Below are positions 19,973 through 31,572 of a stretch of DNA of 64,000 nucleotides, piece after piece; position 1 is the first letter of the stretch; each line of letters starts with the position of its first letter. Both the position numbers and the translations under genes were made by a program. The notes beneath the pieces are model-generated. The model was not told the DNA's origin and did no database searches. It saw only the letters and a program-made list of their open reading frames with translations. This DNA comes from Coemansia sp. RSA 487 (taxonomy: Eukaryota; Kickxellomycota; Kickxellomycetes; Kickxellales; Kickxellaceae), in the NCBI GenBank assembly GCA_027577595.1, contig JANBRJ010000016.1, positions 124,001 to 188,000 of the forward strand. The letters run 5' to 3'.

Positions 19973-21028
19973 TTATGCCTTGGTAGTTCCAAAGTAGTAG
20001 AGGACAAGCTCATATGACAAGAACATAATGGCGGCATTAGGCACGGTTCGCAGGAGATGAGGAGTAAGGCCGCCGTAGAACCCGCGGAGACCTTCCTCGG
20101 CATAAATGATCTTTGCGGAGTTTGTCAGGCCGCGGTACTTGACGACGCCTCGGTCGTCCGGGGGCTGGCGCAACCGCGTGCGCAGAACCTCATGCGGATA
20201 AGTAATGACCGACGCAAGCAGCTTGGCGGAGGCGGCGGCGCCAAAGTACTCGAACCACTCGACAGTGGTTTTAGCACGCGCTGGGTTATTTCTCTGCGAC
20301 CCCGGGGTGTCTGAATACGACCGCAGTGCGCGCTTCAGCTGCTCGTAGATCATCCACTGGATGGCGCTTTCCGAGGCGCCCAGATACGCAGCACTGGTGC
20401 CCTTGTACAGCCCAAACAGACCCTCTTTCTTGACAATGGAGAAAAGATAAGCAATGCCACCCGTGTACTTGCCTGGCTGCAGCTGCATCCGTGTCTTGAC
20501 CATCCAAATGGGACTGGTCGCAGTGGTGGTGACCATGGCGGCGAAGGCAGCAGCCGACAGCTGCACCAGTGCTGTCTCTTTTCCGCCGTTCCATTGCGCC
20601 AGCACACGCTTACCGTTTCCGTACGTGAAGAACTGGATGGATCGCGACGGGATGATGCCCACCAGCGCAGGACCCAGCCCAGCAAACCATCCGCGGAACC
20701 CTTCCTTCATGCACAGCTCTTTCAGGTAGCTGCCGGTGGCAACGAGTGGCCGAAGCGTACGCAATACGAACGAGGATCGCGTGTGGATGGACTCGGCGCC
20801 GCTGGTTCTGCCAAACGTCGCTCCGTACAGCTGCTGCCGGGTCCGGAGAACGTCCAGTGGCGATGTTATCACGGCTCCTGTCATCCCTGCTAATCCGCCG
20901 GCCACAAAATGAAGCCATGGCTCAACGTGTCGTTCGACTGCTGCAGGTACCCGTTTGGGTGCTGTGTCCCGCTGCTCTATGGATGCTCGCCTGTCGTCGC
21001 TGAGCGCGCTGCTGTGATCTGCTACCAT
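19973..21028 (-). CDS. RIM2: Mitochondrial pyrimidine nucleotide carrier (Rim2 / SLC25A33-36 type)
   Basis: A protein of 351 residues of the mitochondrial carrier family, which exchanges pyrimidine nucleotides across the inner membrane and so supports mitochondrial DNA and RNA synthesis. The true ATG is at 21028; the codon before it is TTG. Three carrier repeats are seen with signature motifs SPLDVLRTR, SPIWMVKTRMQ and YPHEVLRTRLRQ. The last two are the diagnostic forms of the Rim2/PNC group. GFRGWFAGLGPALVGIIPSRSIQFFTYG and GLRGFYGGLTPHLLRTVPNAAIMF follow the normal layout. A spacer of about 35 residues between the second and third repeats is also typical. It is intronless and convergent with UTP21 (118 bp between stops). 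Confidence 0.93.
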   Translation of the reverse strand: MVADHSSALSDDRRASIEQRDTAPKRVPAAVERHVEPWLHFVAGGLAGMTGAVITSPLDVLRTRQQLYGATFGRTSGAESIHTRSSFVLRTLRPLVATGSYLKELCMKEGFRGWFAGLGPALVGIIPSRSIQFFTYGNGKRVLAQWNGGKETALVQLSAAAFAAMVTTTATSPIWMVKTRMQLQPGKYTGGIAYLFSIVKKEGLFGLYKGTSAAYLGASESAIQWMIYEQLKRALRSYSDTPGSQRNNPARAKTTVEWFEYFGAAASAKLLASVITYPHEVLRTRLRQPPDDRGVVKYRGLTNSAKIIYAEEGLRGFYGGLTPHLLRTVPNAAIMFLSYELVLYYFGTTKA

Positions 21029-21153
21029 CAATATAGCTTCTCCACTCTAAGTCTCGCTTTGTATCGATAAGAAAAACAACAGAGTAAAGCACTCTGCGCA
21101 GGTTGCCGAATTAAAATAGAAAAGGAAAAGGAAGAGGAAAAGGAAGAGGTTGA

Positions 21154-21160
21154 ATTTATA
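21154..21160 (-). promoter_or_regulatory. TATA box candidate for the carrier gene
   Basis: On the minus strand this reads TATAAAT, about 125 bp upstream of the ATG at 21028, with a second TATATATT stretch just upstream. The evidence is motif and position only. Confidence 0.4.
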
Positions 21161-21684
21161 CAATATATAAGGGGAAAAAAATGAAATGCTGGCAGCCAAG
21201 AAATTGCAGGCGAAAAGAAAAAAAAAAAGGTTACCACGCTTTAATATTTTCTGATAATCTCCAGCAGTGCACATTGCAGTAAGAGAAGGTTTTCCATTTT
21301 TTTATGCTGCAAACATCAAAGTTTTTCAAGAACACGAAATATCCTTCCCCACACACACGCAGGTGATCTATGATAATTCAGTTTCTGTGGTCTGGTGGGA
21401 GCAAATTAAAAGCCAACATTCGGACACGTTACTCGCTCATATGTCATACTCTCTGCATGTATAGTAACATTATAAACATCTCGGCACATGTAATCGAGCG
21501 TGTAGAGCAAGAGGATCAAACACCACTCTCATTGCCAGCTTTGTAATGGAGACATGTTTTTTATAAACTGTGCTTTGTAAAGAAAAACGAAAACACCAAC
21601 AACAATCGGAATTGAACGTTCACCGGCAACAACAAACAAACAGGCAAGAAAGCAAGCAAAAAAGGAGCCGAGAGGGTCTTTTGC

Positions 21685-22304
21685 TTAGATGAGAGCTACA
21701 GAGGAAAGAAAGAAGAAATAGAGCAAATGCACGTAGCCAGTTAGTAATCAGTACACAACAGGATGGTCCATAATAAGCAGCATGTAGCCCGAAGCATATC
21801 ATATCCAGAATAAACAGCCAAACGGTACTTACTGTCGTAGGGGATGGCGGAGATGGTGGTGGGCTCGTTGTTCTTGGTGGACACAAAGCGGGCCTCGCGC
21901 GGCTGGGCAGGCAGACGCTTGAGGTTGACGCGCTTGCCGCTCTCTTGGGCGGCCTTGGCGAGGGCTGCGTTCTCCTTGACACGGCGCAGGAAGTCGTCAC
22001 GGCACTTGGAGTGCCTGACGTGCTCAACGCGGATGTTGATGCGCTTCTCCATGTAGCGGTTGCCAACGCGCTTGTGGATGATCACGCCGACCGCCGACTT
22101 GGTGACGTTGTAGACGACGCCGGTCTTGCCGTGGTAGAACTTGTGGGGCATGCCCTTCTGGACAGCACCGTTCGCCTTAACATCAACGATGTCTCCGACC
22201 TTGTAGGCCTTCATGTACGTCGACAGGGGGATGACTCCGTGCTCGCGGAAGTTGCGAGCAAACATGTGCCTGGTACGGGCACGGTAACCGAACGAGTGAG
22301 GCAT
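21685..22304 (-). CDS. RPL21: 60S ribosomal protein eL21, two exons
   Basis: Cytosolic large-subunit protein eL21. Exon 1 (22304-21833) encodes [15 protein letters not shown] through [11 protein letters not shown]. It includes the family blocks [24 protein letters not shown] and [18 protein letters not shown], and [13 protein letters not shown]. Read straight through, the frame runs into unrelated sequence. A clean intron, 21832-21696 (137 bp), has donor GTAAGT, branch site TACTAAC and acceptor CTGTAG. It joins an 11-base last exon (21695-21685) that finishes the protein as PYDTLI, matching the yeast ending PYETFI. The spliced product is 160 residues, the same length as yeast eL21. The gene is divergent from the uS4 gene 1.28 kb away. 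I am very sure of the identity and the splice. Confidence 0.97.
21696..21832 (-). other. Intron of eL21 gene
   Basis: A GT-AG intron of 137 bp with perfect fungal signals: GTAAGT donor, TACTAAC branch site about 40 bases before the acceptor, a pyrimidine-rich tract and TGTAG. It separates the main exon from the 11-base terminal exon. Confidence 0.95.
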
Positions 22305-23582
22305 GGCTAGTAATACTACTACGGGCGCCAAAGCAACGCAGGACAAATATACATAGAGAGATAGAGGGTATAGGTATTAGTACTGGTATGGGCGGAATTC
22401 TTGTCGTTTTTAATAGCTTTCTTCTAAGCCAAGATGTCTTTCTTAAAGCTGGCGCTGTCTGGATATTTTGTCTGCGCTCTGTTGCTCGATCTTTACAAGC
22501 GATACTCGCAAAGACTGTTTGCTCCACGTCCTATCATCCTCTCCTCGCTTTGTTTCTTGGGCTGGTTGCGTCGAGGAGATTCAACGGGCGCGCCACACCT
22601 TTGCTGCAAAACATTGGCTGGTTTTTGCTATGCTCTCGATATAAAAAACACCTCCGAAAATCGCGCAAAAACTCTTCGTCCCATCCGCTCGTTTTTTGTG
22701 CACGCCAAGGGGCCAGCACCATGCCGATTTGCACCACCGATAACCGCAACACTGAGGGAAATATTTCCATGCATTACACCAAATCAACAAGCAAGTAAAG
22801 TCGCCTGTCTCGTTTTTCTTCTCAGAAAGACTGAATCTCGTTGCTACGGGATAAATTACCTTCTTAATTGACTAGTTTTAAAAAAAGGGGGTCAGCACAG
22901 AGAAGTGGAAAAAGGAGGTTTCCTGTACCAACTGTTCAGCTTGTAGCCCATTCTTAAGGGCTCTTTCTTTTTTTCTGTTGAGCATTGGAAAATAATTTTT
23001 CAGAGCTGCCCCACGGTGGCTCCCAGCTGAAAAATGCACACCCCATGAAAATTCTGCTGTTGAAGCTGGTGCAATCAGTGCCAAAACAAACGGCTCAAGC
23101 CGGAAGGGGTGCTGTGACAGCACCTAACAAAAGCAATGAAAAATTTTCCCCAGCCTATTATATTGCGCAGACCGGCGGCTCGCTTGGTGGCTCGGGGTCT
23201 ATAGTCAATGCATTTGGTCAAGGGTACCCCCTGGATTTCTGCACGTGAGAAACACTTTACTCTCGTGACCGGTTTTGGCCAATAGAAGAGAGGACACTGA
23301 TTTTAAATCTGATTTCTCTTGATATCGCGCAGGGGGGTTGTGTTGAGAAATTTTTAAACCTTCCACAACGCATCTTCGCAAGCAAGCTGTGAAAGAAAAA
23401 AAAAATGAATGCGCAAAGCCAGCGATGGCGAGCCAACAGCAGCTCCATGGGCGGGGGGAGAGAATAAAGGCAAGACACCACGCAGAGCAACAGAAGCCAT
23501 TGGATTCACTCTCTCTCTTCCTTTTTTCATTTTTGTGAAATTCGTTTTTTCTAAAACTTTTCATTCGTAATCGTAGTCAATC
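22305..23582. promoter_or_regulatory. Shared divergent promoter of eL21 and uS4 genes
   Basis: A region of 1.28 kb between two ribosomal protein genes transcribed away from each other. Features seen are a CACGTGAG E-box-like site near 23240, a GGCTCGCTTGGTGGCTCGG stretch near 23175, and CT-rich leaders just before the uS4 start. A plus-strand frame at 22434-22871 (145 codons, hydrophobic N-terminus) was considered but has no conserved feature, so no gene is called. Confidence 0.55.
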
Positions 23583-24143
23583 ATGCCTACTAGAAACTAC
23601 TCGACGACATACAAGGTTCCCCGTAACCCGTTCGAGAAGGAGCGTCTCGACCACGAGCTGAAGCTGTGCGGAGAGTACGGTCTGCGCAACAAGCGCGAGA
23701 TCTGGCGTGTGGCTTACACTCTGTCGAACATCCGTCGTGCCGCTCGTGAGCTCCTGAAGCTCGAGCAGAAGGACCCGCGTCGCCTGTTCGAGGGTAATGC
23801 GCTGATCCGTCGTCTGATCCGCATTGGTGTGCTTGACGAGTCCAAGGCCAAGCTCGATTACGTGCTGCCGCTCAAGGTCGAGGACTTTTTGGAGCGTCGT
23901 CTGCAGACGCAGGTGTTCAAGCTTGGCTTGGCCAAGTCCATCCACCACGCGCGTGTCCTGATCCGCCAGCGCCACATCCGCGTCGGCAAGCAGGTCGTCA
24001 ACGTGCCATCGTTCGTTGTGCGCCTGGATTCGCAGAAGCACATTGACTTTGCGCTCAACTCGCCGTTCGGTGGTGGCCGTCCGGGTCGCTGTGCTCGTAA
24101 GCGCGCCAGGGCTGCCGAGGGCGGTGCCGAGGAGGAGGAGTAA
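23583..24143 (+). CDS. RPS9: 40S ribosomal protein uS4 (S9)
   Basis: A protein of 186 residues and the standard eukaryotic uS4. It binds 18S rRNA in the small-subunit body and takes part in decoding fidelity. It starts [20 protein letters not shown]. The family core follows: [36 protein letters not shown]-type (here [20 protein letters not shown]), and the S4 RNA-binding domain with [33 protein letters not shown], then [24 protein letters not shown]. The tail is basic and then ends in a run of Glu. No intron is present. Codon use is strongly biased to C/G endings, as expected for very high expression. Confidence 0.98.
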   Translation: MPTRNYSTTYKVPRNPFEKERLDHELKLCGEYGLRNKREIWRVAYTLSNIRRAARELLKLEQKDPRRLFEGNALIRRLIRIGVLDESKAKLDYVLPLKVEDFLERRLQTQVFKLGLAKSIHHARVLIRQRHIRVGKQVVNVPSFVVRLDSQKHIDFALNSPFGGGRPGRCARKRARAAEGGAEEEE

Positions 24144-24304
24144 GAAAAAAAGAGCACTTGTTCTTCAGCTTCGTTTCAGTACTCTGAATTCTTTACTTGC
24201 TTTCCACTTCTTTATTCTTTATCGAGATCAGGAAATCATAAATGTTAGCCATTGGAAGCTTTAATCTTGATCTGTCAGTTCTTGTTTCAGCAATACGTGA
24301 TCCG

Positions 24305-24646
24305 CTATGATCTGATATGTGAATGAAATGTGTGATGCTTTGTAAGTTTACACCTGCAGCAGATTGTTGGACATTCCATCCGATAATCACAGCTGCTGCT
24401 CAGGGTATAGTGTTTTGCAGTCCAGGGGACCGGAGAACGCGCACACGACAGCACCTTGTACGCCATCAATGCACAATTGATAGGCACAGCAGAGATGTTC
24501 CCTGAGCTGCTGTGGGCACACATCTCGGCTGCGTTGTGCACGAGTAGAGTGTACAATTGAAGCAATAGGGTGCAGCGTCGTTGGGTGCAGGGGATCCGGA
24601 TGAAAGAAGAATCGATGTAGCTTTGCAGGCCAGACACAGAAGGCAT
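24305..24646 (-). CDS. Possible small Cys-rich protein, unassigned
   Basis: A frame of 113 residues starting MPSVSGLQSYIDSSF in a good context (AAAG before ATG), convergent with the uS4 gene. Codon use is biased toward C-ending codons (ATC, TAC, AAC, ACC) like real genes here. The first 60 residues (RRCTLLLQLYTLLVHNAAEMC) look helical, and the end is Cys/His-rich. The open frame extends upstream to 25171 without an ATG at its far end, so an upstream exon or a longer product is possible. No family is recognised. It could be chance. Confidence 0.3.
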   Translation of the reverse strand: MPSVSGLQSYIDSSFIRIPCTQRRCTLLLQLYTLLVHNAAEMCAHSSSGNISAVPINCALMAYKVLSCARSPVPWTAKHYTLSSSCDYRMECPTICCRCKLTKHHTFHSHIRS

Positions 24647-26303
24647 CTTTGCAGTGCTTGGGATACTACGATAGCAACAGAAACAAGAGCACACGTTGCG
24701 GGTATTTGGGAAGATGTCTATCAACGCACGTCTTGCAACATAGGTTGAGGAATAGTACCAAAGGCAGAAAGGCGTTTTGAAGAGGGATTTGCCTCGGCAG
24801 ACGATGGGTGGTGGAGAAAGCGCGGCGACGATCATCAACAGTGCAATCAACACACAGAGAACAAGCGATGGGTTTGGTGATGGGAGAGGGGCCAGAAAGA
24901 TCATACAGCTCTTTGCCATTCGGTTTGAGGTGAGTACACGCGTTCGAGCATCCTCTGAAAGGGCAAAAAAAACGGCTGCTCTTTTGGGAACACAGAAGCA
25001 GAGCCAAGCAAACGGGACCCATGCGCTGAAGAGCCAGAGGCGAGCGAAGAGGAAAGAAGCAATGATTTCCTGGGCGCTTTCTAGTCCAATGTTTACATGT
25101 GTTAAATAGCGAAAGAAACAGCCTCCATCAAAAGAGCACCCCCGAACTGCGAGAGTAAACAAGAAGCCCAAAACGTCGGGAAAAAAAAGGTCCCTCCTCC
25201 CATTTAACCCTCCACCCAGAAAGGGACGCCTTGCATCTTGTGTTTTCTGCTCTCCAAGCTCTGTTCCTTTTTATATATTTTCTTTTCTGTATTTCTGTTC
25301 TAAACAAACAAAAAACCCTGATACTTCAAAATTATAAGAGTACGTGAATATCTACTCCCTACCCTGCTATCTACAGTCCGCTTTATCCTCCGACGCTTTC
25401 GCTCTTGTTTCCTGTAGCAAGCCGGCGTACAGTGTGAGCGTGTCTGTTCGTGTGTACTTTCTACCATTGACGAACGTCTGTAATAAATAAGCCATCATCG
25501 CATCAGAAAGCAAAAGCATCTGCCGTCTTATTCCAACTGCTTTCGTTCTTTCTTTTCGTTTTGTTTTTACCATCAGCGCAGTCCGTGTCAGAGTCTCGTT
25601 GTGTGCTGGTCTGTTCTCGGTGAGAGGTTCGTTTGCTGTGTGGAATTCGAGATGTAGAGCCGACAGTGCCCGAATTTGCCCTCCTCCTCGTTGTCTTCCT
25701 TCTCGCCTTCCTCCTCCCTCGGACCACAGCTCGTGGCTGGCTGGCTGGATAGGTGGTCGCTTGTTTGTTTGTTTGTTTTTGTTTGCTGCTGGCTAAAGAG
25801 AAAGCCCATCTTCCAAAACACCTCTGGCATGTGTTGCAAAGCTCAGCAAAGCAAATCGTGTTTCGGTTTGTTTCGCGTGTGTGGTTTCCATGACTGCCGA
25901 GCTGATTTGAGCTCAAGTGCGCTTCCCATTTGCCAGGAAAGGACATCATCTAATCCGACTGTGCGCTTTTAAAGCCTGAGCATCCACTAATTTGCCTCAA
26001 CCTTCTTTTCTTCTGTCTCTCACCCACTCCCCCAAGCATGAGGCAATATGACTTTTTTTTGCTATCCCGTTCATCTTGCCCAGTATAGCTTCTTAAAACC
26101 TGCCTTTTACCGATACATCCTCTCTCTCCCCCTTTCCTGTTTCCTTTTTTAGCCATGCTTGTTTATTTACTCTCGCTTTGACGCTTGCTCTTTTTTTCTT
26201 CTTTTCTATTGCTCATCATCTTGTTCTTTTTCTTTTTTCCCTGCCTCTTTCATCTGTGTAGAAGAATCGCAAAAAGCCAGCTTCAGCTTCCAGTTAATAA
26301 ACA
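24647..26303. other. Spacer upstream of RAC1
   Basis: About 1.65 kb. The final 700 bases before RAC1 are strongly CT-rich on the plus strand and probably form its promoter and 5' UTR. TTTATATATTTTC near 25270 is TATA-like. A TGTGTAG site at 26257-26263 could be the acceptor of a 5' UTR intron. Short frames here are low complexity. Confidence 0.45.
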
Positions 26304-27198
<895 letters not shown>

Positions 27199-27606
27199 GC
27201 TTTTTTTCACAAACAAACAAACCTTCTCCAACCCGATCTTTATTTGTTTTCTTTCCTTTTTTTTTGCTCCGAGTTTTCACTAATCGCCTTGCTCATTACT
27301 TTATTCAGTTTCTATCCCCCTTTCCTTCTTTCAATCCGCAGCATTGCCTTTCCTCTAACGCAGACCACAGTTTTAGAAGAGAGTGCGAGAAAGGAAAGTG
27401 TGCATACATGTGTTGCTTGGCTTTTAAACTTTTGCTCTCTTCCCAATCTCTTTATTATACAGCCATGATCCCCTTTCGCAATCGTTTTTTCTTGAAGAGG
27501 ATTCGTTTTTTTAAAGATATCTTACAATGTCAGAGCCTTTGGCAAAAGCTTTTACTTACAGCACGCAAGCGAACAAATAGCGAGTATCCAAAACGGTGAA
27601 AAGAAA
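27199..27606. other. 3' spacer between convergent genes
   Basis: A T-rich region of 408 bp between the RAC1 stop and the stop of the INTS5-like gene. It has the pyrimidine-rich character of fungal 3' UTRs. No gene is seen. Confidence 0.6.
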
Positions 27607-27821
27607 TTACAGGAAGCACTTGAACAGGTGTGACGTCTTTATAATATACCGGCGGAGAATATGCATTACCAGCCGCTGCGAATCGTCCTCCGCCGATGGC
27701 ATCCGGTGCACCACCCACCGCCAGACAAACACGTGCAAAAGGCGAGCCAGATCGCCTCCAGAGATCAGTGGAAAGACACGAAGAATGCTGCGCGCCTTCC
27801 GCTGCAACACAGCGGCATTGG

Positions 27822-27857
<36 letters not shown>

Positions 27858-30800
27858 TGAAATGATACGCCTCGACTATGTGCGCGACCAGTCGTGTTGT
27901 GAATTCCAGGTCTCGCGGACGCTTGATTGTCGGCTCGCCAAGGGCTCCGCTCCAGAGCACAACCAGCGCTACAAGGAGCGCACTGGCTAGTCTCTTTGCT
28001 GAAGCGGCTCCGCAATCGCCGCATCGTGGCTGGTTGTTTTGCAGCATCTCGAATAGTATGGCTTCTAGGTCCTGATTATGGCGGATATCGTGCAGAAGCT
28101 CCATCTCCAGCGGATGTAGCTGGAGCCGTCCGCTACTCAGCCGCTCGTCCAGCAGCGAGGGCGGCATGCTTGGGATCGAGTCTACGTAGTACTCCTCCAA
28201 GAGCTGTCCAAGCACAGCCATCCCGGACGGATCGGACGTCTGGCTTTTTTGGTGCGCCAATGAAAGAATTGTCATAACTACCAGCGGCCACCTGGCATGC
28301 ACCGCCTGGTTTGAACCGACCAGCTCGTCCGCTGAGCTCTGGTCGGGGGGCGATTCGCTGCTTTTCACCAGAAAGCTCGAGGTCTTAGCGCTATAGTGCC
28401 TTTTTTGCTGCTTCTGAGGCTGCGCAAATGCCCATGCGTCGTCTGTCCTGTCGTGTTTGTACATTCCGCTACGAGGGTACTTTGGCATTGGACGCACTGC
28501 GTTTTGCCAAACAAGTCGCTCTGCGACATTTAGAAGAGAATCGCCGCCGCCACTGCCATCATCTTGCTTGTCCGGCCCACCATTAACTCTCTGAATGCTT
28601 GACAGCACCTGGCCCCGAAGCAGCATTGTCAGCTCGTCTCTGCCAGCCCTTTTCTTTGTAACCTTCCCCTTTTGATCGCGCAAGATGGTGCTCAGCGCAC
28701 TGTCGTTGCATCCTGTTGCAAAAGCCTTTTGCAAAACTTCATCGTCATCCGGATACTTTACTGTGTCTGGTAGCAACGCTATTTGCAAGAGTCGCTCCAT
28801 TGCCGCTCGCTCGATTCCCGAAGACTTGGCCAAATAGCGCACCAATGCCATCAGTTCCTTTGCTAGCGTCATCACCACCGTCTTCACCGCAGCCACATCA
28901 TCTTGATCGCTGGACCATATGCTATCATCTTTGCCCGCTGCGGCGCGGCACATGGCGCCTTGGATTCTAACAAGCTCACGTAGCGCGTACTCCATAAGCA
29001 CCAGCTGATCGATGTAGCGGAGTGATCTTGGCAGTGCAATGAGCTTTGCAAGGGCACAAACAAGGTCTCTGCGTAATATCCATAGTGCGAGAGGACTCAG
29101 CATCTCGCCTGTGTCGTCTTGCGGCATAACGAAACAGTATGCCCACATCAGCCGCCATGATACAAGAAGCGCACTGGTCAGGTCTCGCACGACCTCAAAA
29201 ACAGGGCCATCCCAGGGTAGCAGCTGCACATCTGTCTGCGATAAGCTAGCACAGCGCTCGGTAACAATGCGCTCGTGTTCGACAGCAGATGCCAATAAAT
29301 CTACGTTGTGTTGGAGCTGCATTGTTGAGAGCTGCCTGCGGCTCTTTACAAGATCTTGGTTAAGCACTTGTAGGAGGTGACGATGCAATAGTCCGCGATT
29401 GCCCTCGCTTATTGCCAGCAGAGAGCGATATAGTGCATATACGCTTGACTGATCAGCCCCACTCGAGGCATCGAACCGAATGGGCCAACTCTCAACTAAA
29501 CTACGAACCAGCGACCTGAAAAGCGCTGGTGCGTCTATGCGAGAAACAATTACCTCTATGAGCATCGGCGCTACCTCACATATTAGCCTGTAGAGGCGCT
29601 GTGCAGAGAGGTTCTTGTTTGCCATTCCGCTGTCGTCGCTGTTACTGTTCGCTGTTCCCCTGGCTGTGTTTGCAATATCAGTTAGCAGAGAAAACATCCT
29701 TTTACATATCTGATCTACTTCGTTGAACCCCGAAGTTGGAATGTTTATCGGCCCATTGTTGTACACTCGCCCGCCCTTTTGCATAGCCTCTTGTAACCCG
29801 TTGAGTATAGGTTGTGGCATGTTCTTGACTGTCTTGGGAAGCTGGTTCAGAACGAACAGCTCTTGCTCTCTGGCCAGCAACCGCATCAATGTGCGTCTGC
29901 ACGAATCGACAAACTCCAAACAGTAATCAGGACCGTCTGCAGGTTCCGAATCGGCCATCTCTACATCGTTATCACCATCCTCTTCGCTGCCATTCTTACT
30001 GCTCTTTGTCTTTGGGATATTGCTTCTCTGGACCACAGTGTTCACTAGCGATAGGACGCCCAGGACCTTGTTGATATCCAACGGCTGATCCGAGACCTTC
30101 TTGGCCTTGCTTGTGTCTCCAAAAAGAACCTCAATTGCCTGGGACAGTGGCCGAAGCAATGCGTTTTCTTCAGAACTAACGAGAAACCGTGAAAACCCGG
30201 ATCGCATTTCAAAGATTATTGCATCTGCAATCCACGAGCAGTCTCCTATAGGATTTGGCTCCTGCTGTACACTGCTGCCATCATCAGGCGCTGCCGCAAA
30301 GAGTATTGAAAACAAAAGAGGCTGCTTCTGGTTATAGAGTGATGAAGACGAGGAGGACGGTAGCAGCGGTGACTGTGCCGATGCTGGTGTTGCTGGTGAC
30401 GTTGGCGATAGGCCTGGGATTGACGTCTGTTGCGGCGATGGCGATTGCAGTAGATAGAACAAAATGGACCTCCTAGAGTCATCCTCATCGACAGACGCAA
30501 AGTCAACCGCATGGTCGACAGCAATATGCTTGTACGTCTGCAGCACGGCCCCAATAGCTTGAGCGTTCTCGTGCGGAAACGCAGTAGCCAGCTCATTCAT
30601 TGCCTGGGACAAACCAGTGGCTTCGGCGACTGGCATAGCTGTCGACCTGGGTGTCTTTGATATCAGATGCAAATGCAAGCACTTGAGGAACGATGACTTG
30701 TGCGCGGCTCCGTATTGATTGAGGATCCATGCAACAGCACGCGGATCCTTGGTAGCCTCAATAACCCTGGTAACAAGACCCAGCTCTGCGGAATCAACGC

Positions 30801-31227
30801 CAATCATCGAGAACCCCGTTTCTATCGTCACCACAAGCAGTTGGAACACAGCTTTAACCCCCGGTAAGCTTATCAGGTTGTGTATCTTGCAGTTTCCCTT
30901 CATGTCTGCTACCGACACAAACACCGCAAGCACGCCTATGCACCAGCCGCTTACCTGCTTGAGGACCTCGACATCTACCCTAGTGTATAGGATATACCGG
31001 ATCTCTCGCAGGCCAACAAGTATGGTGTGTGGGAGATCAGGGAGTGGCTGTATGCGTGCCCTTTTGTTTGAAAACTTTTTGCTCCGTGACGCCTGTGCCT
31101 CATTACGCCGCCGCTCCTCCCAGGCGTTCAGATCGCTCATTATTTGCGACTTGAGGACTGATCCAAGAGACTCTAACTTTTCTGCAAGGTGCGAGTGGAT
31201 ATCGTCGCTCATTACGCTGTCCTCCAT
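27607..31227 (-). CDS. Large helical protein, candidate Integrator subunit 5-like
   Basis: An intronless protein of about 1206 residues starting MEDSVMSDDIHSHLAEKLESLGS; the frame upstream of this ATG is Leu/Phe-rich leader. It is almost wholly Leu-rich helices (alpha-solenoid), with disordered inserts near 330-360 (Ser/Pro) and 470-490 (acidic) and a GDDGDDGDD run near 1125. Compared from memory with animal INTS5, several patterns match in order. SMIGVDS is followed 23 residues later by AWILNQYG (human ALIG, then 22 residues, then WVVAHIG). Near the end LHPLEMELLHDI, ASALLVALVVLWSG and ILRVFPLISGGDLARLLHVFVWRWV occur in the same order as PLLFELLKLV and the terminal FSQLAPFEVRLLLLSVWGF block. 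INTS5 is a scaffold of the nuclear Integrator complex that attenuates RNA polymerase II and cleaves snRNA precursors. This is a suggestive pattern match, not a proven homology; the gene itself is certain. Confidence 0.85.
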
Positions 31228-31572
31228 TTCCTGCTCCTTGTTTGTGATGTGCAAAAATAATATGGACAATGCGGTTGTTGATTGAAGAAGATATGCAAAA
31301 AAAAAACTAGAAGAGTATAAGAAACAGATTATCAAGCACAGAAATGGCAAGAGCAAAGTGGGTTTAGCCGAATCGTTATTTGAAAAAGGGAGCGAGAGGA
31401 ACCAGGCGCGCGGAGAGGGGCGATTTTCTATACACAAGCAAACCCTCACAAATAATAGCTGTGTTTATGGGGAAATTTGACGACAAAAGCTGATGATGAC
31501 GTTTTTTTGCTTTTTTCACGAGCTGGTTCAAGAAATTGCATACTGAATGCTCTCTTACAAGACTGGCCTTCC
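31228..31572. other. Spacer upstream of INTS5-like gene
   Basis: 345 bp with an A-rich stretch near 31295-31305. It probably holds the promoter and 5' leader of the leftward gene and the 3' end of the F-box gene. No gene is seen. Confidence 0.55.

Noticed and set aside
22434-22871. 145-codon plus-strand frame with hydrophobic N-terminus in the ribosomal spacer
   Set aside because: It lies in the divergent promoter, has no conserved motif, and its later half loses codon bias.
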